NCBI RefSeq assembly: GCF_000208745.1 | Contig: NC_030858.1 | Span: forward strand, 21,198,661-21,262,660 | Direction of reading: 5' to 3' | DNA length: 64,000 nucleotides | DNA from: Theobroma cacao | Taxonomy: Eukaryota > Streptophyta > Magnoliopsida > Malvales > Malvaceae | Part shown: positions 10,670-23,087 of the stretch, piece after piece | Layout: every line of letters starts with the position of its first letter | Position numbering within the stretch: position 1 is the stretch's first letter | Made by a program: the position numbers and the translations under genes | Notes under the pieces: model-generated | Seen by the model: only the letters and a program-made list of their open reading frames with translations | Told to the model about the DNA's origin: nothing | Database searches by the model: none

Positions 10670-12238
10670 TTACAGAGGTGATGATTGTCTTAGGGAAGGT
10701 TCTGGTGAGGACTTGTCTGAGACAGGGATTGGAGAGGAGGTTGAAACTAGTCTAGATTTCTTTGCCAACTTGGAAGACTTTCTTCTCTTAAGAAAAGCTG
10801 TCTTGGTTGCCATAGTCTTCCTGCCTTTGGTTGGTAGTTTTGCCTCAGTTGGTGGTGTTGCAGTGGCTTTGGCTTTCCTTGCTTTTGTCTTTACTCTAGT
10901 AGTTGATGCAGATTTCTTTCCTTTTCTTACACCTTCACCATCCTTTTGAGTTTCTATCCTGGTAGTGTCTTTTTTAGCTTGTCCCTCCTTAACCATTTGG
11001 TGGAAGATATCTATGATGAAAACTTCCTCTGAATTTGGAGGAAAGGCCTGGTGTTTCTCTATCTCTGAATCATTTTTGCTTTGAGGTTCAGGGTAGGGTG
11101 TCTTGGCTGGTTGATCAACCCCTTGGGGAGAGTCCTCAATCTGCAGAGTAGGGCTGGCAGTCTTATAGGTGGAACCTTTAGCCTGAATGCCAGAACTTCC
11201 AACATGAGGAACAGATTTTTCTGCTGACTTAGTTGAACTTTTAACAGCTTGTTGTGTAGGTGCGGTGCTGGATGTGGCAGAACTGTCTACAGCCACAGGT
11301 TCAGATGGCATGTTTTCCAACTTAGTGATTTTATCTTCCATTTTCTATAGCTTCACTCCTTGGTCAGTCAGCTTACCATCAATCCTCATGAGGAAATTAA
11401 AAATCACTTCATTTGAAAATCTGGAGGGAGCTTCTTTAGGTTGAGCAGGCAGACTGTGTTCTTTTCTTGGACCAGTTTTAGAGGTTTTAATGAACTTTTC
11501 TCCATCGAGCACATACCCTATTTTAACCAAACTGCCACAATAAATGGCTTGATCTCTGGTTTTTACCTAGTCCATATCATACCTCTTTGCCCATATTCCC
11601 TTCTTGTGCACAAGGGATGTAATCACATTCCCATATGGCAAATTGACTGTATCAAGTCTGCAGGAAATTCTCATTTTCTCAATCATAAATCTTTCCAAAA
11701 TCAAAGATACTCCATTAAAGGCATGCTCTATCAGCCAAAGGTCTTGGAGGTTGATGTAGCTAAGGCTTCCACTTCTACCTTGTATATTGGCTGCTATAAA
11801 ATAATGTAAAATCCTAATCTGAGGATTGATTATCAAACCAGAATTCCTTTTTGAAGAATATTTTTCTTTCTTTCCAGTGATGATCTCCCACAATGAGGAC
11901 GGATCATATTTTTCAAGCAGTTCAAATTCACCTTCTTTACATTCTATTTTCAGCAGGTTCCTTAAATCCTCAGTATTCATAACAAACTCTTTTCCATTCA
12001 GATAAACATTCAAACCATCTTCTACATAATCATCAAAATCTATTAATTCCTTTCATTTCAAAGCAATTCCAAAATAAAACTCTTTGACCAGACTTGAACT
12101 ATAAGACCTATTCTTAAAGGTGCTATAACCTTTTAGTTTCAGTTCATCAAAGTACTCAGATAGACTGCTTTGGATTTCTACATTCTCCTCAAAACTTTTG
12201 CTGGACCAAGAAACAATCATCCTTTCTAAAATTGGCAT
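10670..12238 (-). pseudogene. SIRE Copia accessory open frame after pol
   Basis: One reading frame runs from 12238 to 10670 with only three in-frame stops (12053, 11567, 11345). Its first residues, with SWSSK, look like leftover RNase H sequence brought in by a deletion. The middle (about 12050-11350) resembles the region often annotated as 'putative plant transposon protein'. The C-terminal 220 residues are low-complexity, rich in Ser, Thr, Lys and Pro, with basic runs (KGRKTMATKTAFLKRRKSSK). SIRE-lineage elements often carry an extra open frame here, sometimes described as env-like. I see no signal peptide or membrane helix, so I do not call it an envelope. Function unknown. Confidence 0.65.
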
Positions 12239-13600
12239 GTTCCACTAGTGCTTTTCCTATCAGTTATGCTGCCAGCAAAGTCAGCATCTGAATATCCAAC
12301 TAAGCGAAAAGTTGAGTTTCTAGAGTACCATATTCCTAGTTCTTGAGTGTCTATGAGGTATCTAAAAATTCTCTTAACAACTGTTAGGTGTGATTCTTTA
12401 GGCTCTGATTGAAATCTAGCACACAAGCGCACACTAAACTAAATATCTGCTCTATTTGTTGTTAAGTAGAGAAGAAAGCCGATCATTCCTCTATAGAGCT
12501 TTTGATATACATCCTTACCTTTTTCATCTAAGTCAAGTTTGGTGGATGGACTCATTGGTGTGGAAATTGATTTCAGCTTTAGCATATCATAAGTATATCT
12601 TTTTTGGTTGATGAAGATTCCTTCCTCACTTTGTTTGATTTGAAGAACAAGGAAGTACTTCAACTCTCCCATCATGCTCATCTCAAATTCACCCTGCATT
12701 TCCTTTGCAAAGTTCTTGCATAAAGCTTCATTAGTTGCACCAAATACAATATCATCCACATATATTTTCTCAACAATTAAATCATTTAGATATCTTTTAA
12801 TGAACAATGTAGTATCGATGCTGCCTCTATCATACCCTTTCTCAACTAGAAATTTTGAAAGCCTTTCATACCAAGCTCTAGAAGCTTATTTCAATCCATA
12901 CAAGGCTTTATGAAGTTTGAAAACATGATCAGATTTTTCAAAGTCTTCCAAAGCAGGTGGTTGTTCTACATATACTTCCTCTTGAATTAATCCATTTAAG
13001 AATTCACTTTTTACATCCATTTGGAACAATTTAAAATTCATGAAACATGCAAAAGCTAGCAACAACCTTATGGCTTCAATTCTAGCAACTGGAGCAAAAG
13101 TTTCATCATAATCTATTCTTTCTTCTTGGTTGTATCCTTTTGTTACCAGCCTAGCTTTATTTCTAACTACATTTCCTTGCTCATCTACCTTATTTCTAAA
13201 TACCAATTTTGTACCAACAATAGGGTGATTTGAAAGTCTAGGTACTAATGACCATACATGATTCCTTGTGAATTGATCAAGTTCTTCTTACATGGACATT
13301 ATCTAACTTTCCTCTTTTTCAGCTTCTTCAAAGTTTGTACGTTCAATTTGAGATATAAAAGCTGAAAACTCACAAGTTTCTCTAGTTGTTTTCTTAGTTT
13401 TAACTTCTTGTGAAATGTCACCTATTATTTGGTCTTGTGGGTGATCTCTTACAAATCTCCAACTCCTTGGTAGATCATCATGCTGATTTTCTGCTCTTTG
13501 CAGATTTTTTAGAGGTGGAGTTTCATTTTCTCTTCTAGATGATCTTTTTTCATTATTTTTGTTGTTTTCTAAGCTCATTTCCTCCATTTGTTTTTTGGGA
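12226..13600 (-). pseudogene. SIRE Copia reverse transcriptase and truncated RNase H
   Basis: The frame shows the Copia RT start (ARLVTKGYNQEE..DYDETFAPV), the QMDVKSEFLNG motif and the catalytic YVDDIVFG, then RNase H with YSDADFAGSITDRKSTSGTCQF. RNase H breaks off there and its second half, including the AEAEY segment, is gone. Stops interrupt the frame at about 12883 (after ALYGLK, CAA to TAA), 12436 and 13303. The enzyme would copy element RNA into DNA. The reading frame differs from that of integrase because of small frameshifts at about 13590 and 13690. Confidence 0.85.
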
Positions 13601-13689
13601 CTTCTACATCATCATCATCATCATGAACTTCTTTTTGTAATGCATTTGATTCATCAAAAACTACTTGAATTGATTCTTCAACGGTTAAG

Positions 13690-14985
13690 GTCCTTTTGTT
13701 AAAACTCTATAGGTCTTTGAGTTTAAAGCATATCCTAAAAATATCGCTTCATCACTCTTTGCATCAAACTTCCGTAGGGGTTATTTTCCATTATTCAATA
13801 CAAAGTATTTACAGCCAAAACTTCTAAGGTGAGAAATATTTGGATTCCTACCTTTATAAAGTTCATATGGAGTCTTTGAAATCAAGGGCCTTATTGAAAC
13901 TCTATTAAGAATATAAGCTACTGTATTTACTGCCTCAGCCCAAAGATATTTAGGTAGGTTGTTCTCACATAGCATGGTCCTAGCCATTTCTTTCAAGGTT
14001 CGATTTTTCTTCTCTATAACTCCATTTCGCTGGGGTATTCTAGGTGCAGAAAAATTGTGATCCAACCCGTTTTCATTGCAAAATTTTTCAAACTCATCAT
14101 TTTCAAATTCTCCTCCATGATCACTTTTTATGCTAACTATGGCTTGTCCTTTTTCATTTTCTACTTTCTTACAATGACTTAAGAATGCTTGAAGAGCATC
14201 ATTCTTATGAGTAAGAAAATACACCCAAGTATATCTAGAATAGTCATCAACTATTAAACAGCCATAAGATTTTTCTCCTAAGCTAATTGTGCTTATTGGA
14301 CCAAATAGATCAATATGAAGCATTTCAAGAGGTCCAGATGTTGACACAATCTTCTTAGACTTGAAGGATGTCCTAACTTGTTTTCCTAGTTGGCAAGCAT
14401 CACGTATCCTATTATTTTCAAATTTTAACTCAAGCAATCCAGCAACAAGATTTTTCTTAATTAATTTTGACATAGTATGCATGCTTACATGTCCTAATCT
14501 CCTATGCCATAGCCAACTATCATTTTCAGCATTTGCAACAAGACATACTTCACTATTTACTTCAAGATCTTCGAGAAAAGTTACATACATATTCTTTAAT
14601 CTATTTCCTATAAATGAGATTTTATTTGTACTCATATCTATCACTTCACACTTAGTTGAATCGAAGCACACTTTAAATCCTTTATCACATAATTGACTAA
14701 TACTTAGTAAGTTATGCTTTAAACCTTTAACCAACAACACATGACTAATTTGAGTTTGGGAATTCTTACCAACCGTACCTATACCATGGATTCTTTCTTT
14801 TGAATCATCTCCAAAGGATATGGTTCCTCCCTTTCTCTTATCCAGCTCAGCAAATAGTATTTCATGTCCTGTCATGTGCCGTGAATAGCCACTGTCTAAG
14901 TACCAAGGCTGTTTCTTCTTAAGTTGAGCTCTTGAACATGTCTCCTTTAATTCCAGCTCAACCTACAAAATAGAATTTTAATTTT
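13690..14985 (-). pseudogene. SIRE Copia protease and integrase
   Basis: In the gag frame, a degraded protease site (WYLDSGYSRHMTG, near 14890) precedes an integrase. The zinc-binding part has HRRLGHVSMHTM, but the first Cys of the usual C-x2-C is Arg (IRDACQLGK). The catalytic Asp, Asp and Glu are visible in HIDLFGP, KSDHGGEFEN and NGVIEKKNRT. The core is open over 364 residues from 14875. A TAA at 13781 and a frameshift near 13690 end it. Integrase would insert the cDNA into the genome. Confidence 0.85.
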
Positions 14986-15049
14986 TCTTTACAAGTACCC
15001 ATACTTTGATGGGTCCTTGAGTGTTAGTTGCAACAAAAGATCCCTTAAG

Positions 15050-16612
15050 AACCTAGATTTTCTTAACTTTTGGTACTTTTCTTTTCTTAAAACAGTCATA
15101 TGATAAATGACCATGTTTACCACAATTATAACATTTAGGTAATGCTTTAGCTGAATTTTTGTTGTGGTATGCATCTCTTTTTGAAGATTCATTTTTCAAA
15201 CATTTAAGAGCTGCATTTTCATCAAGAGTTATTTGCAAAGCTTCAAACTTGTTTTTCAGCTCTTGTTTTAAAACCTCAAAGTCTGTTTTTGAGTGTTCTA
15301 ACTCAACTTGCAAAATATTTCTTTGCTCAAAAATAGAAGTAAATTCTTGTTTGATTTATTCCAAATCATTTTCAAGTAATGCAGCCTTTTTCTTCAATGA
15401 TTTGTATTTTAAAAAAAGTTTTTCAAATTCATCATAAAGGCACTCATACTCATCTTGTAAATCATCATAAGAATTAATGTAGGGGGATGAGGATACCTCT
15501 GTTTCATCCTCTTGTGCCATTAAACAGATGTTTGCTTTTTCCTCAGATTTTTCATCATCAGTTTCAGAGCTTGATGTGTCACTGTCCGACCATGCAGCTG
15601 CCACCATTGCTTTCTTGGATTTCTTACTTTTCTTGGGAGTTTCCTCTTTCAGCAATGGACACTCGGACTTGAAGTGACCAGGTTTCTTGAGTTCATAGCA
15701 ATTCATCTCCTACTTTTTGTTGGAGTCATTTTTGTTCCTTATTTTCCATGAAGCACCTTGGTCTTTCTTGAAACATCTTCTAGCTAGCCTTCGGTTTCTT
15801 CTGCTCATTAACTTTCTGAATTTTCTTGCAACCAAAGCCAATTCTTCATCATTATCATAGGAAAGCTCTTCCAACTCTTCTTCAAGGATGCTAGCTTTAA
15901 ATGCAATACTCTTTTTCTCTTCCTTTGCTTCCCTTCAGTTTTCTTCTTCTTCTTTCTTAAGCTCCAGCTCATGAGTAAGAAGAGAACCACAAATCTCATC
16001 AAGTGTGATGATGTTCAGATCTTTAGCCTCTTTAATGGTAGTCACTTTAGGCTTCCAGTTTTTTGGTAGACTCCTAAGTAGTCTCTTAACTAATTCATGT
16101 TCATGGATAGGCTTGCCTAGCTGACTCAATTTATTTGTGACGTTTGTAAACCTATCAAACATGCTGGTGATGTCTTCACCAGGCTCCATTTTGAACATTT
16201 CATAACTATGTGTTAAGAGAGCAATTTTGGACTCCTTTACTTGAGAAGTCCCTTTATGGATTATTCTAAGTTTTTCCCACACTTGTTTAGCTGTTGTACA
16301 GCTTGAGACTTTGTTAAATTCAATGGGGGTTAATGCACAATGCAATGTGTTGATAGCCTTAAAGTTTATTTGAACTATCTTAGTTTTAGCCTCAGTCCAT
16401 TCAGACTTTGGTTTGGGCATCAACTCATTTGTCACCACATTCACGGTTGAGGGTATAAAGGGTCCATCAGTTATGACGTCCCACATTTCATAGTCTATAG
16501 CTCTAATGTAAATTGACATTTTAGTGCTCCAATAAGGGTAATTAGAGCCATCAAACAGAGGTGGTTTGTTTGTTGATTGTCCCTCAGCCACTACTGATTT
16601 TTGGAGAGCCAT
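15050..16612 (-). pseudogene. SIRE Copia gag
   Basis: Start taken at the ATG ending at 16612 (MALQKSVVAEGQSTNKPPLF), the standard SIRE gag N-terminus, about 45 bp inside the primer binding site. The open frame extends further up only by running into the LTR. A UBN2-type gag domain spans residues about 18-220. After an in-frame TGA (15935) and a TAG (about 15710) come a CCHC-like knuckle whose second Cys is lost (MNCYELKKPGHFKSEC), an acidic stretch, a coiled coil and a second intact CCHC (CYNCGKHGHLSYDC). All segments are in one frame, so only point stops have broken it. Confidence 0.85.
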
Positions 16613-16654
16613 ATGGATCCTCCCTAACGATGTTAACCTTAATAACAAGGAACC

Positions 16655-16667
16655 TGGCTCTGATACC
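16655..16667 (-). other. SIRE Copia primer binding site
   Basis: The minus strand reads TGGTATCAGAGCC, the exact initiator-tRNA-Met type site, next to the 5' LTR. Confidence 0.85.
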
Positions 16668-16670
16668 AAT

Positions 16671-17744
16671 TGTTGGTCCCTATAATATGTGCTAGAGGGG
16701 GGTGAATAGCACAATTTGGCTATTAAGAATATTGGAAACTAATTTCCAAAACTTAGGAAAATAAAAATAGAGTATAAGATGCACAACAATTTAAAGTGGT
16801 TTGGTCCAAAACCTACATCCACTACCTTGATTATCCAACCAAGGATTTTCCCACAAATCCACTATGGACAGGTGAAATTCACAAGTTTTCACCAAGCTTT
16901 ACAATGGCTTTTCGCAGGCTCAGCCAAAACCTTTTACACTAGTTTTTCACAAGATTAACTAAAACCCAAAGTGGTTTTCCAAGGCTCAACCACAACCTAC
17001 AATAACCAAGCTATCCCAAGCTTGAACAACCCCTTAGAGTGACTCCCTCACTCTAAGAATACAAGAGAAGTAGTAAAAGAAGGTACCTATTATCACTGGT
17101 TGATCTAAGTGATACAAGATTGAGTGCTAAATACAAATGCAAAGAGTAGGTGTTTAAGTGCAGATAAGTGCAGTGAAGCTTTTCTAGTTTTTCTACTTTT
17201 TATAGCTCAAATCTCATTCAAGGCTTCTAAAAAACTTGTTTCTCATTGTTGGAAGACCTTTTTATACTTGGAGATATAACTTTGATGGCAATTTGACAGT
17301 TTATGGCCATTGGAAATAGTTGAGGATGAGTTCTAGCCATTAATCTGTCTTGTAGTGCTCTGGTTTAAATTGCAAACAGAGAGCTCTTAGTCGACTGACT
17401 TGGTCGACTAAGTTGATTCTGTTTCTGGTTTGTAGATCTTGCCAGAGAGCACTTAGTCAATTGACTTTGTCGACTAAATTGATTTTGTTTCTCAAACTCT
17501 TCAGCCTGGCATTTCTCCAATTTCAAATTTGGTCAACCAATGTTGTTCTTTGTTTCACCAATAAGCTTCTTCCTTGTTATTCAGTTACATCTTGTTGATT
17601 TTATCCCTCTTTTTCTTTCAAAAATACTTTTTGAAAAGTTAATAAATTAATTTCATATATTAATTTCCTGCACACTCAAGTAAAGGTATTAGACACAAAT
17701 AAATGGGGATGTTTTGTTATCATCAAAAACTAATGGAGCCAACA
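16671..17744 (-). repeat. SIRE Copia 5' LTR
   Basis: TGTTGGTCC...GGAGCCAACA with intact TG/CA ends, adjoining the primer binding site. Carries the TATA box at 17196-17204 and the two dyads at 17387-17477. Confidence 0.9.
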
Positions 17745-17829
17745 ATAACAACATTTATTTTTTTTTCAGTATACCTTGTTTCCACGTTATGGGTTAACTG
17801 ACTCGTGCATGTGTGCCATGTTTTGTAGG

Positions 17830-18173
17830 TGTAGTCTAGTCAGTATGAAGATCTTGATGGTTTGCTTCTTGTCTCGAGGGAGAAGTGGGCATTCAATGTC
17901 AAAATCAACACCCACTGTAAGTGGTCGCAGCTGCATTACATCAACAAGACTCTCCAAGAGAAAGGGGAGTACGATGTAGTGAAGCGTACATGTTTCAGAA
18001 TGCTGCTGGACGTATATCCACAAGGCTACTTCAACACTGGTCTCCTGCATAACATCATGATTCATCGAATCAATGAGAGAGAGGTAATGGGGCACAAGCT
18101 ATGGTTTGCCATTGGCAAGACCAATGGGAGAATATCAAAGCAGGAGTTCTGCCTTATCATCGGACTGAAGTTT
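17830..18173 (+). pseudogene. MULE1 DUF1985-gene exon 2, left part
   Basis: Begins after an acceptor (CATGTTTTGTAG) that aligns with MULE2 exon 2. It encodes the N-terminal part of a DUF1985 domain: REKWAFNVKINTHCKWSQL, then LDVYPQG and HKLWFAIGKTNGRISKQEF, ending at IIGLKF. The TG of LARD1 follows. The rest of the exon continues at 30909. DUF1985 with a C-terminal Ulp1 (C48) protease is typical of the KAONASHI-type MULE accessory gene. What DUF1985 does is not established. Confidence 0.75.
18169..18173. repeat. LARD1 target-site duplication, left copy
   Basis: AGTTT, identical to 30909-30913. Confidence 0.9.
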
Positions 18174-18429
18174 TGTCAACCCCAGCTCTACAACATGTTT
18201 ATTATGTCATTCCTACATAAGAATGCATATTTTCTTACTTGGGTACCTTGGAAATCGTTAAAGAATGACAATGTACCAAATAGTACAACTAAGTTGATTT
18301 AACCCTCGAACTAGTCCAAATAGAGATTTTAAGATGAAATTGAGAATTTTAAAACCCCAAAATGACTTAAAATGGTGATTCGGAGTTGGAGGACCGATTT
18401 GGAGTCAAATTGAAATTTTCATGACCTAG

Positions 18430-18600
18430 GGGCAAAATGATCATTTTGCCACTCGAGGTTAAAATTGGAATGTTGGAAGAAGTTTTTGACCAATATTGAC
18501 TATTTTGAACATAATTTGAGTTTGAGAAGTGAAAAATTTTAATTCCGGCATTTTTCTGAGCATAAAGGCAAAATAGTCATTTTGACACCTCAACGGCAAA
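18430..18600. repeat. GGCAAAAT...ATTTTGCC dyads in the LARD LTR
   Basis: Three or four repeats of an inverted pair (GGCAAAATGATCATTTTGCC in the best copy) lie upstream of the TATA box. Equivalents are at 28190-28375 in the 3' LTR, at 25310-25490 in the reversed solo LTR and, more diverged, at 59890-60210 in LARD3. Confidence 0.75.
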
Positions 18601-18773
18601 ATTGTAATTTTACACCACCCAACACTTGTCCAACACATGGATTTTAAGCAATATTATCATGGATAATTGAGGAAATTTAAGTGGTGGAGAGAGATTGCTT
18701 AATGGGTAAGTATGACACTTGGATTAATGGAATGGTGACATGTGTCAAATTTTCATCCATTTATTATTTTCCT

Positions 18774-18780
18774 TATAAAT
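18774..18780 (+). promoter_or_regulatory. Probable TATA box of the LARD1 5' LTR
   Basis: TATAAAT, conserved at 28535-28541 in the 3' LTR, followed about 30 bp on by the conserved palindrome TATGGCCGGCCATA. Confidence 0.55.
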
Positions 18781-18977
18781 CAGCACAAAATCAGCCCATT
18801 TCTCATTCTTATGGCCGGCCATAGCAACAACAAAGGAAGAAAAGAAGAACAAAAACCCTAGAGTGAAAATTCAAGAGAAAATTGGTGGATTTCAAGTAAT
18901 CAAGCCATCAAAGGTGAAATTTCTTAACTCTAGCTTGTGATCTATCTTTCCTACGCATTATTTTGCATTTTCCATTG

Positions 18978-19270
18978 TTGAATCACAAGATATCATGAAG
19001 GATAGTGTGCTGATCAAACCCTAAGAGAGAGAAATTGATGATGATTTAGATAGATTTTTAAGATATATGGATGTTTTTAGTTGTTTATGGTGTTAAGTGT
19101 AAGAATTAAGCTTGAAATTCACANTTGAATCACAAGATATCATGAAGGATAGTGTGCTGATCAAACCCTAGGAGAGAGAATTTGATGATGATTTAGATAG
19201 ATTTTTAAGATATATGGATGTTTTTAGTTGTTTATGGTGTTAAGTGTAAGAATTAAGCTTGAAATTCACA
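18978..19270. other. Probable assembly artefact: 146-bp direct repeat around a single N
   Basis: 18978-19123 and 19125-19270 are nearly identical (two differences seen) and are separated by one N at 19124. The 3' LTR has the segment once. This is the pattern left when overlapping contig ends are joined through a gap without merging. Confidence 0.85.
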
Positions 19271-21324
19271 TATTCCTCATGAGTTCATCATTGGCTGAAT
19301 CTTCCTTGTAGAGTGTTGATGGTGGATTTGATTTTATTTCAAGTGAATTGGTTAGGAAATGATGAATTATGATGAGAAAATCAAGTAGGAAAAATGATAG
19401 CGTTGATGCACTCACCATGGCCGAATTTTCCAAGAGAAAATGTTAGGATGATTTTTCCATATTTCAAGTTATTTAACTTGTGTTTGATGGTTTGGAGAAT
19501 TGGAAGAAAAATGGAATTATTGGAGTTGAATTGGACATATTGACCAATTAATTGAGTGATAGATAGAATTAGGCCAATACCTTTTTATTTAGGTACACAA
19601 TTGAATTTGTGTAGAACACCGTGTTTAGACGATAATCCGAACATTTTACATCCCATTTCATGCATTAGTATAAAGCCTGAATTGGTTTTATAACAATTTA
19701 GCACAAATGTAGTAAATGGCTTATTGTGCATTATGTCTAGGTGGTGAGTATTTTGGCAAAAGTAAAGAGATAGTAACCAAGGATCGAGAATCGGAGTACT
19801 CGTAACTCGATTTTCATTACAATGAGTAACCTTATCATCATCTTGATTATCTAAAGTGAGTTTTAATTCGTTTTTGTGATTTTATGAAAAATGAGTTTAA
19901 ATGGTAAATCTTTATGTTTTATAAGCAAAATGTGATTAAATGAAATGATTTTGTAAAATTGTCTTGAAATTGAAAGATGGTTTTGAAAATGGAGTAATTG
20001 GAGACTAATTGCTGTGTTATAAATCATGGTTTGAATTGAATGGCTTATGATAATATTGGCATGAATGGTTGGATTTGGTAAATGTGCTGAAAAGGTATGA
20101 ACTGTTGATTTGCCTTGAGAGGCTATAAAATGAAATAATTGTCATGTCATGCTGTTGAATTTCATTGAATGTGTGGGTTATAATTGGTCGTTGCAGTGGA
20201 CTGGGTTTCATGGACCAGCTTATTAGAAGGGCACGATAACCCTATTATATTCTTAACTCAATATAAGAGGCACAGATGGATAACTCCTAAGGTTAACACT
20301 TTAGAGTTCACTTCACACTAAACCACCACGTGAGGGTGAACTCAGCCAACGCCAAGGAACGGCTATGTTTTCAAAATAAAAAACATGATTTATGCGTACA
20401 TCACTTTTTAACAACCTTGGCGGACTCAGTGGGGATAGCCCTTGGCCAAGGTATCCCTAATAATTGAGTATGAGAATGATTTTGGCATGAGCCAAACTTT
20501 TCAAGAAATCATAAGCCTCGTTGTTTATTTTAGTGAAATGAATCTATTTTACCTTGTTAAAATGAGTTCGAAATGCTGTGAATCATTTTTATGCTAATCT
20601 ATTTTATATGTCTCCATTTACTCAGCTTTAGATATTTTAGATGGTATTTGTTTACTCATTGGGATTATATAATCTCACCACCCTCCTTTCCACCCATTTC
20701 AGGCTCAGGATAGTCGGTAGATAGCTCACTTTGTTGAGGGCTACAGTTGGACTTGCATTCTCAAAATCTGTAGGTTTACCGCTTTTGATTCTTTTAGTCG
20801 TTCGTGGGCCCACGTGTCACTGTAAATTAAATCTTATGCTTTGGTTATCTGTATTACAGTATGTATGAATTTATTTAGCTTTTGCGCTATAAAAATTATT
20901 TACCGGTAACTCTATAAATATTGTTTTGTAAGAAAATAGAATATTTTATTAAATATTTTTATTGTATTCAAATAGTTATAATTTCACTTTAAATGAATGT
21001 TTTAGATATCTAAACTTATTTTTTATTATGAAATATGTGTTTTCCACTTGCATACTACATTTTTAGTTGGTTTCGAGATTTTTGAGGAAAAATGACCAAA
21101 ATGCCCATGTGAGAAAAAAATTATTTTTCTATTGTTTTGATTTGGAAATAGTTTATAATCTCTCAAAACATGATATTAAACAACTGTTGCTCACAGGGGA
21201 GGTGCAAAAACTGATATTAAAGCCTTGCAAGGTTTCGATTGGCATTCTAGGTTATGAATGTCTATCGGAACATCGCGACTGTTATCACAAGCTCAAGGAG
21301 AGTACCGGGTTGTGACAATTAGAG

Positions 21325-21336
21325 TGGTATCAGAGC
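21325..21336 (+). other. LARD1 primer binding site
   Basis: TGGTATCAGAGC, 7 bp after the 5' LTR. Exact match to the initiator-tRNA-Met type site. Confidence 0.85.
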
Positions 21337-23082
21337 TTTTGATTTAAAGTTAGAGCTTTTGGGTTTAAAGTTGTTTTAAAGTTGTTTTAAAAACTACAGT
21401 GTAAGTGTGGCCCAAGTTAAGTTAAGTGAAGTTAGGTTTGATAGAATAGAATACGTGCATCTGCATATAGAATTTGGAGTTGTTTAAACTCATTCTGTTT
21501 CTTCTTATAGATCTTATGGGAGCATAAGTCATAGACAGGGAGCTATATAAACTCCTGTTCCTAGTAATCCACTTCTTGTTAATGTTATGCAAAGGTCATA
21601 AGTAGGGCCATTGTTCGAGTTTAAGATGCCACCTGTGGCACGAGCCAGTGTTAGAGAGATCTTAAAACAAATGCTCCTAGAGAGATCTTAAAACGAATGC
21701 TCCTAATGAAAGATTAATGAAATGATTTATCCCACCGATTAAGGATGGAGAAATTTGGAGTTGGACTAATGGGCCGTGATAATTTATTCATTTGGTGGAG
21801 TTATAATTGAACTCATGGTTGTCAATTGGAAAACAATTTGGGGACTATGGATTATATTGGGGTTAATATAAAGGAGCACATGTGATAATGGTAACAAGGG
21901 GCGCACTTTGATTAGAATGAATAGTGATGGTTGTAATTCACTTGGAGTGTATAAATTAAGCATTGAGGTAAGAGTAAACCCATACTTATGCGCATGAAGA
22001 TAAGAACACTATGTTAATTGAGCTTGTTATGCCCATATAAAAGTGGTGTTGGGATTTTGAAATATTTTATATGTGAATATGTGTTGAATAGGTACAGCAG
22101 CTTAGAGGGAACTGATGTTGATTTCAATTAAGCGATTCTGAGATTTCAAGAATTGATTGGACCTATTATAGTTCATGGATATAAGCATGTGAATTAACTC
22201 GAGAGTGAGTATCAATGATTACTATAATTGATGTGTGGTCATGAAGTAAGAAGTTAGTAAACAAATCTACTCTAAGGATGAGCTTGAACTTTGCTATACA
22301 TAGCAGGGGGAGCCAAGGGATTAAAGGACTAGATGTGGAATTGGCAGCTTGAGGTTAAATGACTTGGAAATGTCAAATCTAGTCTAAGTGCCATATGAAG
22401 TTCTATAATTGAGACTGATATACGAATTACTTGAACGATCAATTTAAAAGTTTATTCGGTTCAAAGTGTAGCCTATGATACGAATGATCAGTCTTAAAGG
22501 TGATCTCCCCAGAGTAAGGAATTTAGAAAATGTTGATGCTTGGATATACTTTAAGAGAGAGAACTTCTGCATCCTAAGTTAGGACAACTTTGATTTTATG
22601 ATCGCAAAGGCAAGGTGTAATAACTAAGTAAATTATTCACTTAATAAATGTGATTGGTTATTAATGAATAAAGTCAAGATCTTAACATTTAGTGGTATAG
22701 AATTTGATAATTATGTATTTAAGAGTTATTTGGAGTCAATTCCTTAATCAAATTTGCACTAAATGCTATGGTAAAGGCATATCAATGAATGATCTTAACA
22801 TACAACCGAAGGAGAATTAAACATGTTGAAATTAATGCTCTAATAGTGTGCATATGATAGAAAGTTAGTTTGTAAGTTGTAGTTTTTATGATCATGAAAT
22901 ATATAAAGATTATCAATCTATGGACATACACTTGGAGTTGTAATTTACAAGTTTGGAGTATTTAAGATATGATTAAATAGAATTAGCATTAGTTAAGGTA
23001 CGTAAATCTTTTAATTAATTTATGTGGTGTATGCATGATAGTAGAATGGAGGAACATAGTGCCGTGATACTATATGGTGAAG
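21337..23082 (+). other. LARD1 interior, left part, no gene seen
   Basis: Starts with a leader shared with LARD3 (compare 62740-62910). Where LARD3 has its gag ATG, this copy has ATCTTATGGGAGCATAAGTC and no open frame. 22805-23082 aligns with 63690-63950 of LARD3. No coding potential seen. Confidence 0.7.
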
Positions 23083-23087
23083 TTACT
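23083..23087. repeat. Target-site duplication of the solo LTR, left copy
   Basis: TTACT, repeated at 25744-25748. The uninterrupted version in LARD3 (around 63968) reads TCACT in the same context. Confidence 0.85.

Larger units (their letters stand above)
8682..17744 (-). mobile_element. Full-length SIRE-type Copia retrotransposon (9.06 kb)
   Basis: Two LTRs of about 1,075 bp flank, in minus-strand order, a primer binding site, gag, protease, integrase, RT, part of RNase H, an extra open frame and a polypurine tract. Gag with two zinc knuckles, LTRs of about 1 kb and an added open frame after pol fit the SIRE/Maximus lineage. It lies in intron 1 of the MULE1 DUF1985 gene. Stops, two frameshifts and a deletion in RNase H make it dead. 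The LTRs show clear but modest divergence. Confidence 0.85.
18174..21317 (+). repeat. LARD1 5' LTR
   Basis: Aligns with 27932-30908. It is longer mainly because of the duplicated 146 bp around the N at 19124. Has a TATA box, an imperfect-dyad block (about 18430-18600) and the C-rich CACCACC end region. Confidence 0.9.

Noticed and set aside
10713..11809. Plus-strand open frames of 78 and 122 codons opposite the SIRE accessory frame
   Set aside because: Shadows of the minus-strand frame, which continues over 1.5 kb in one phase and fits element order.
18812..18860. Short reading frame starting in the TATGGCCGGCCATA palindrome of the LARD LTR
   Set aside because: Only about 16 codons, just after the presumed transcription start. 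It could be a small upstream frame, but nothing supports a protein.
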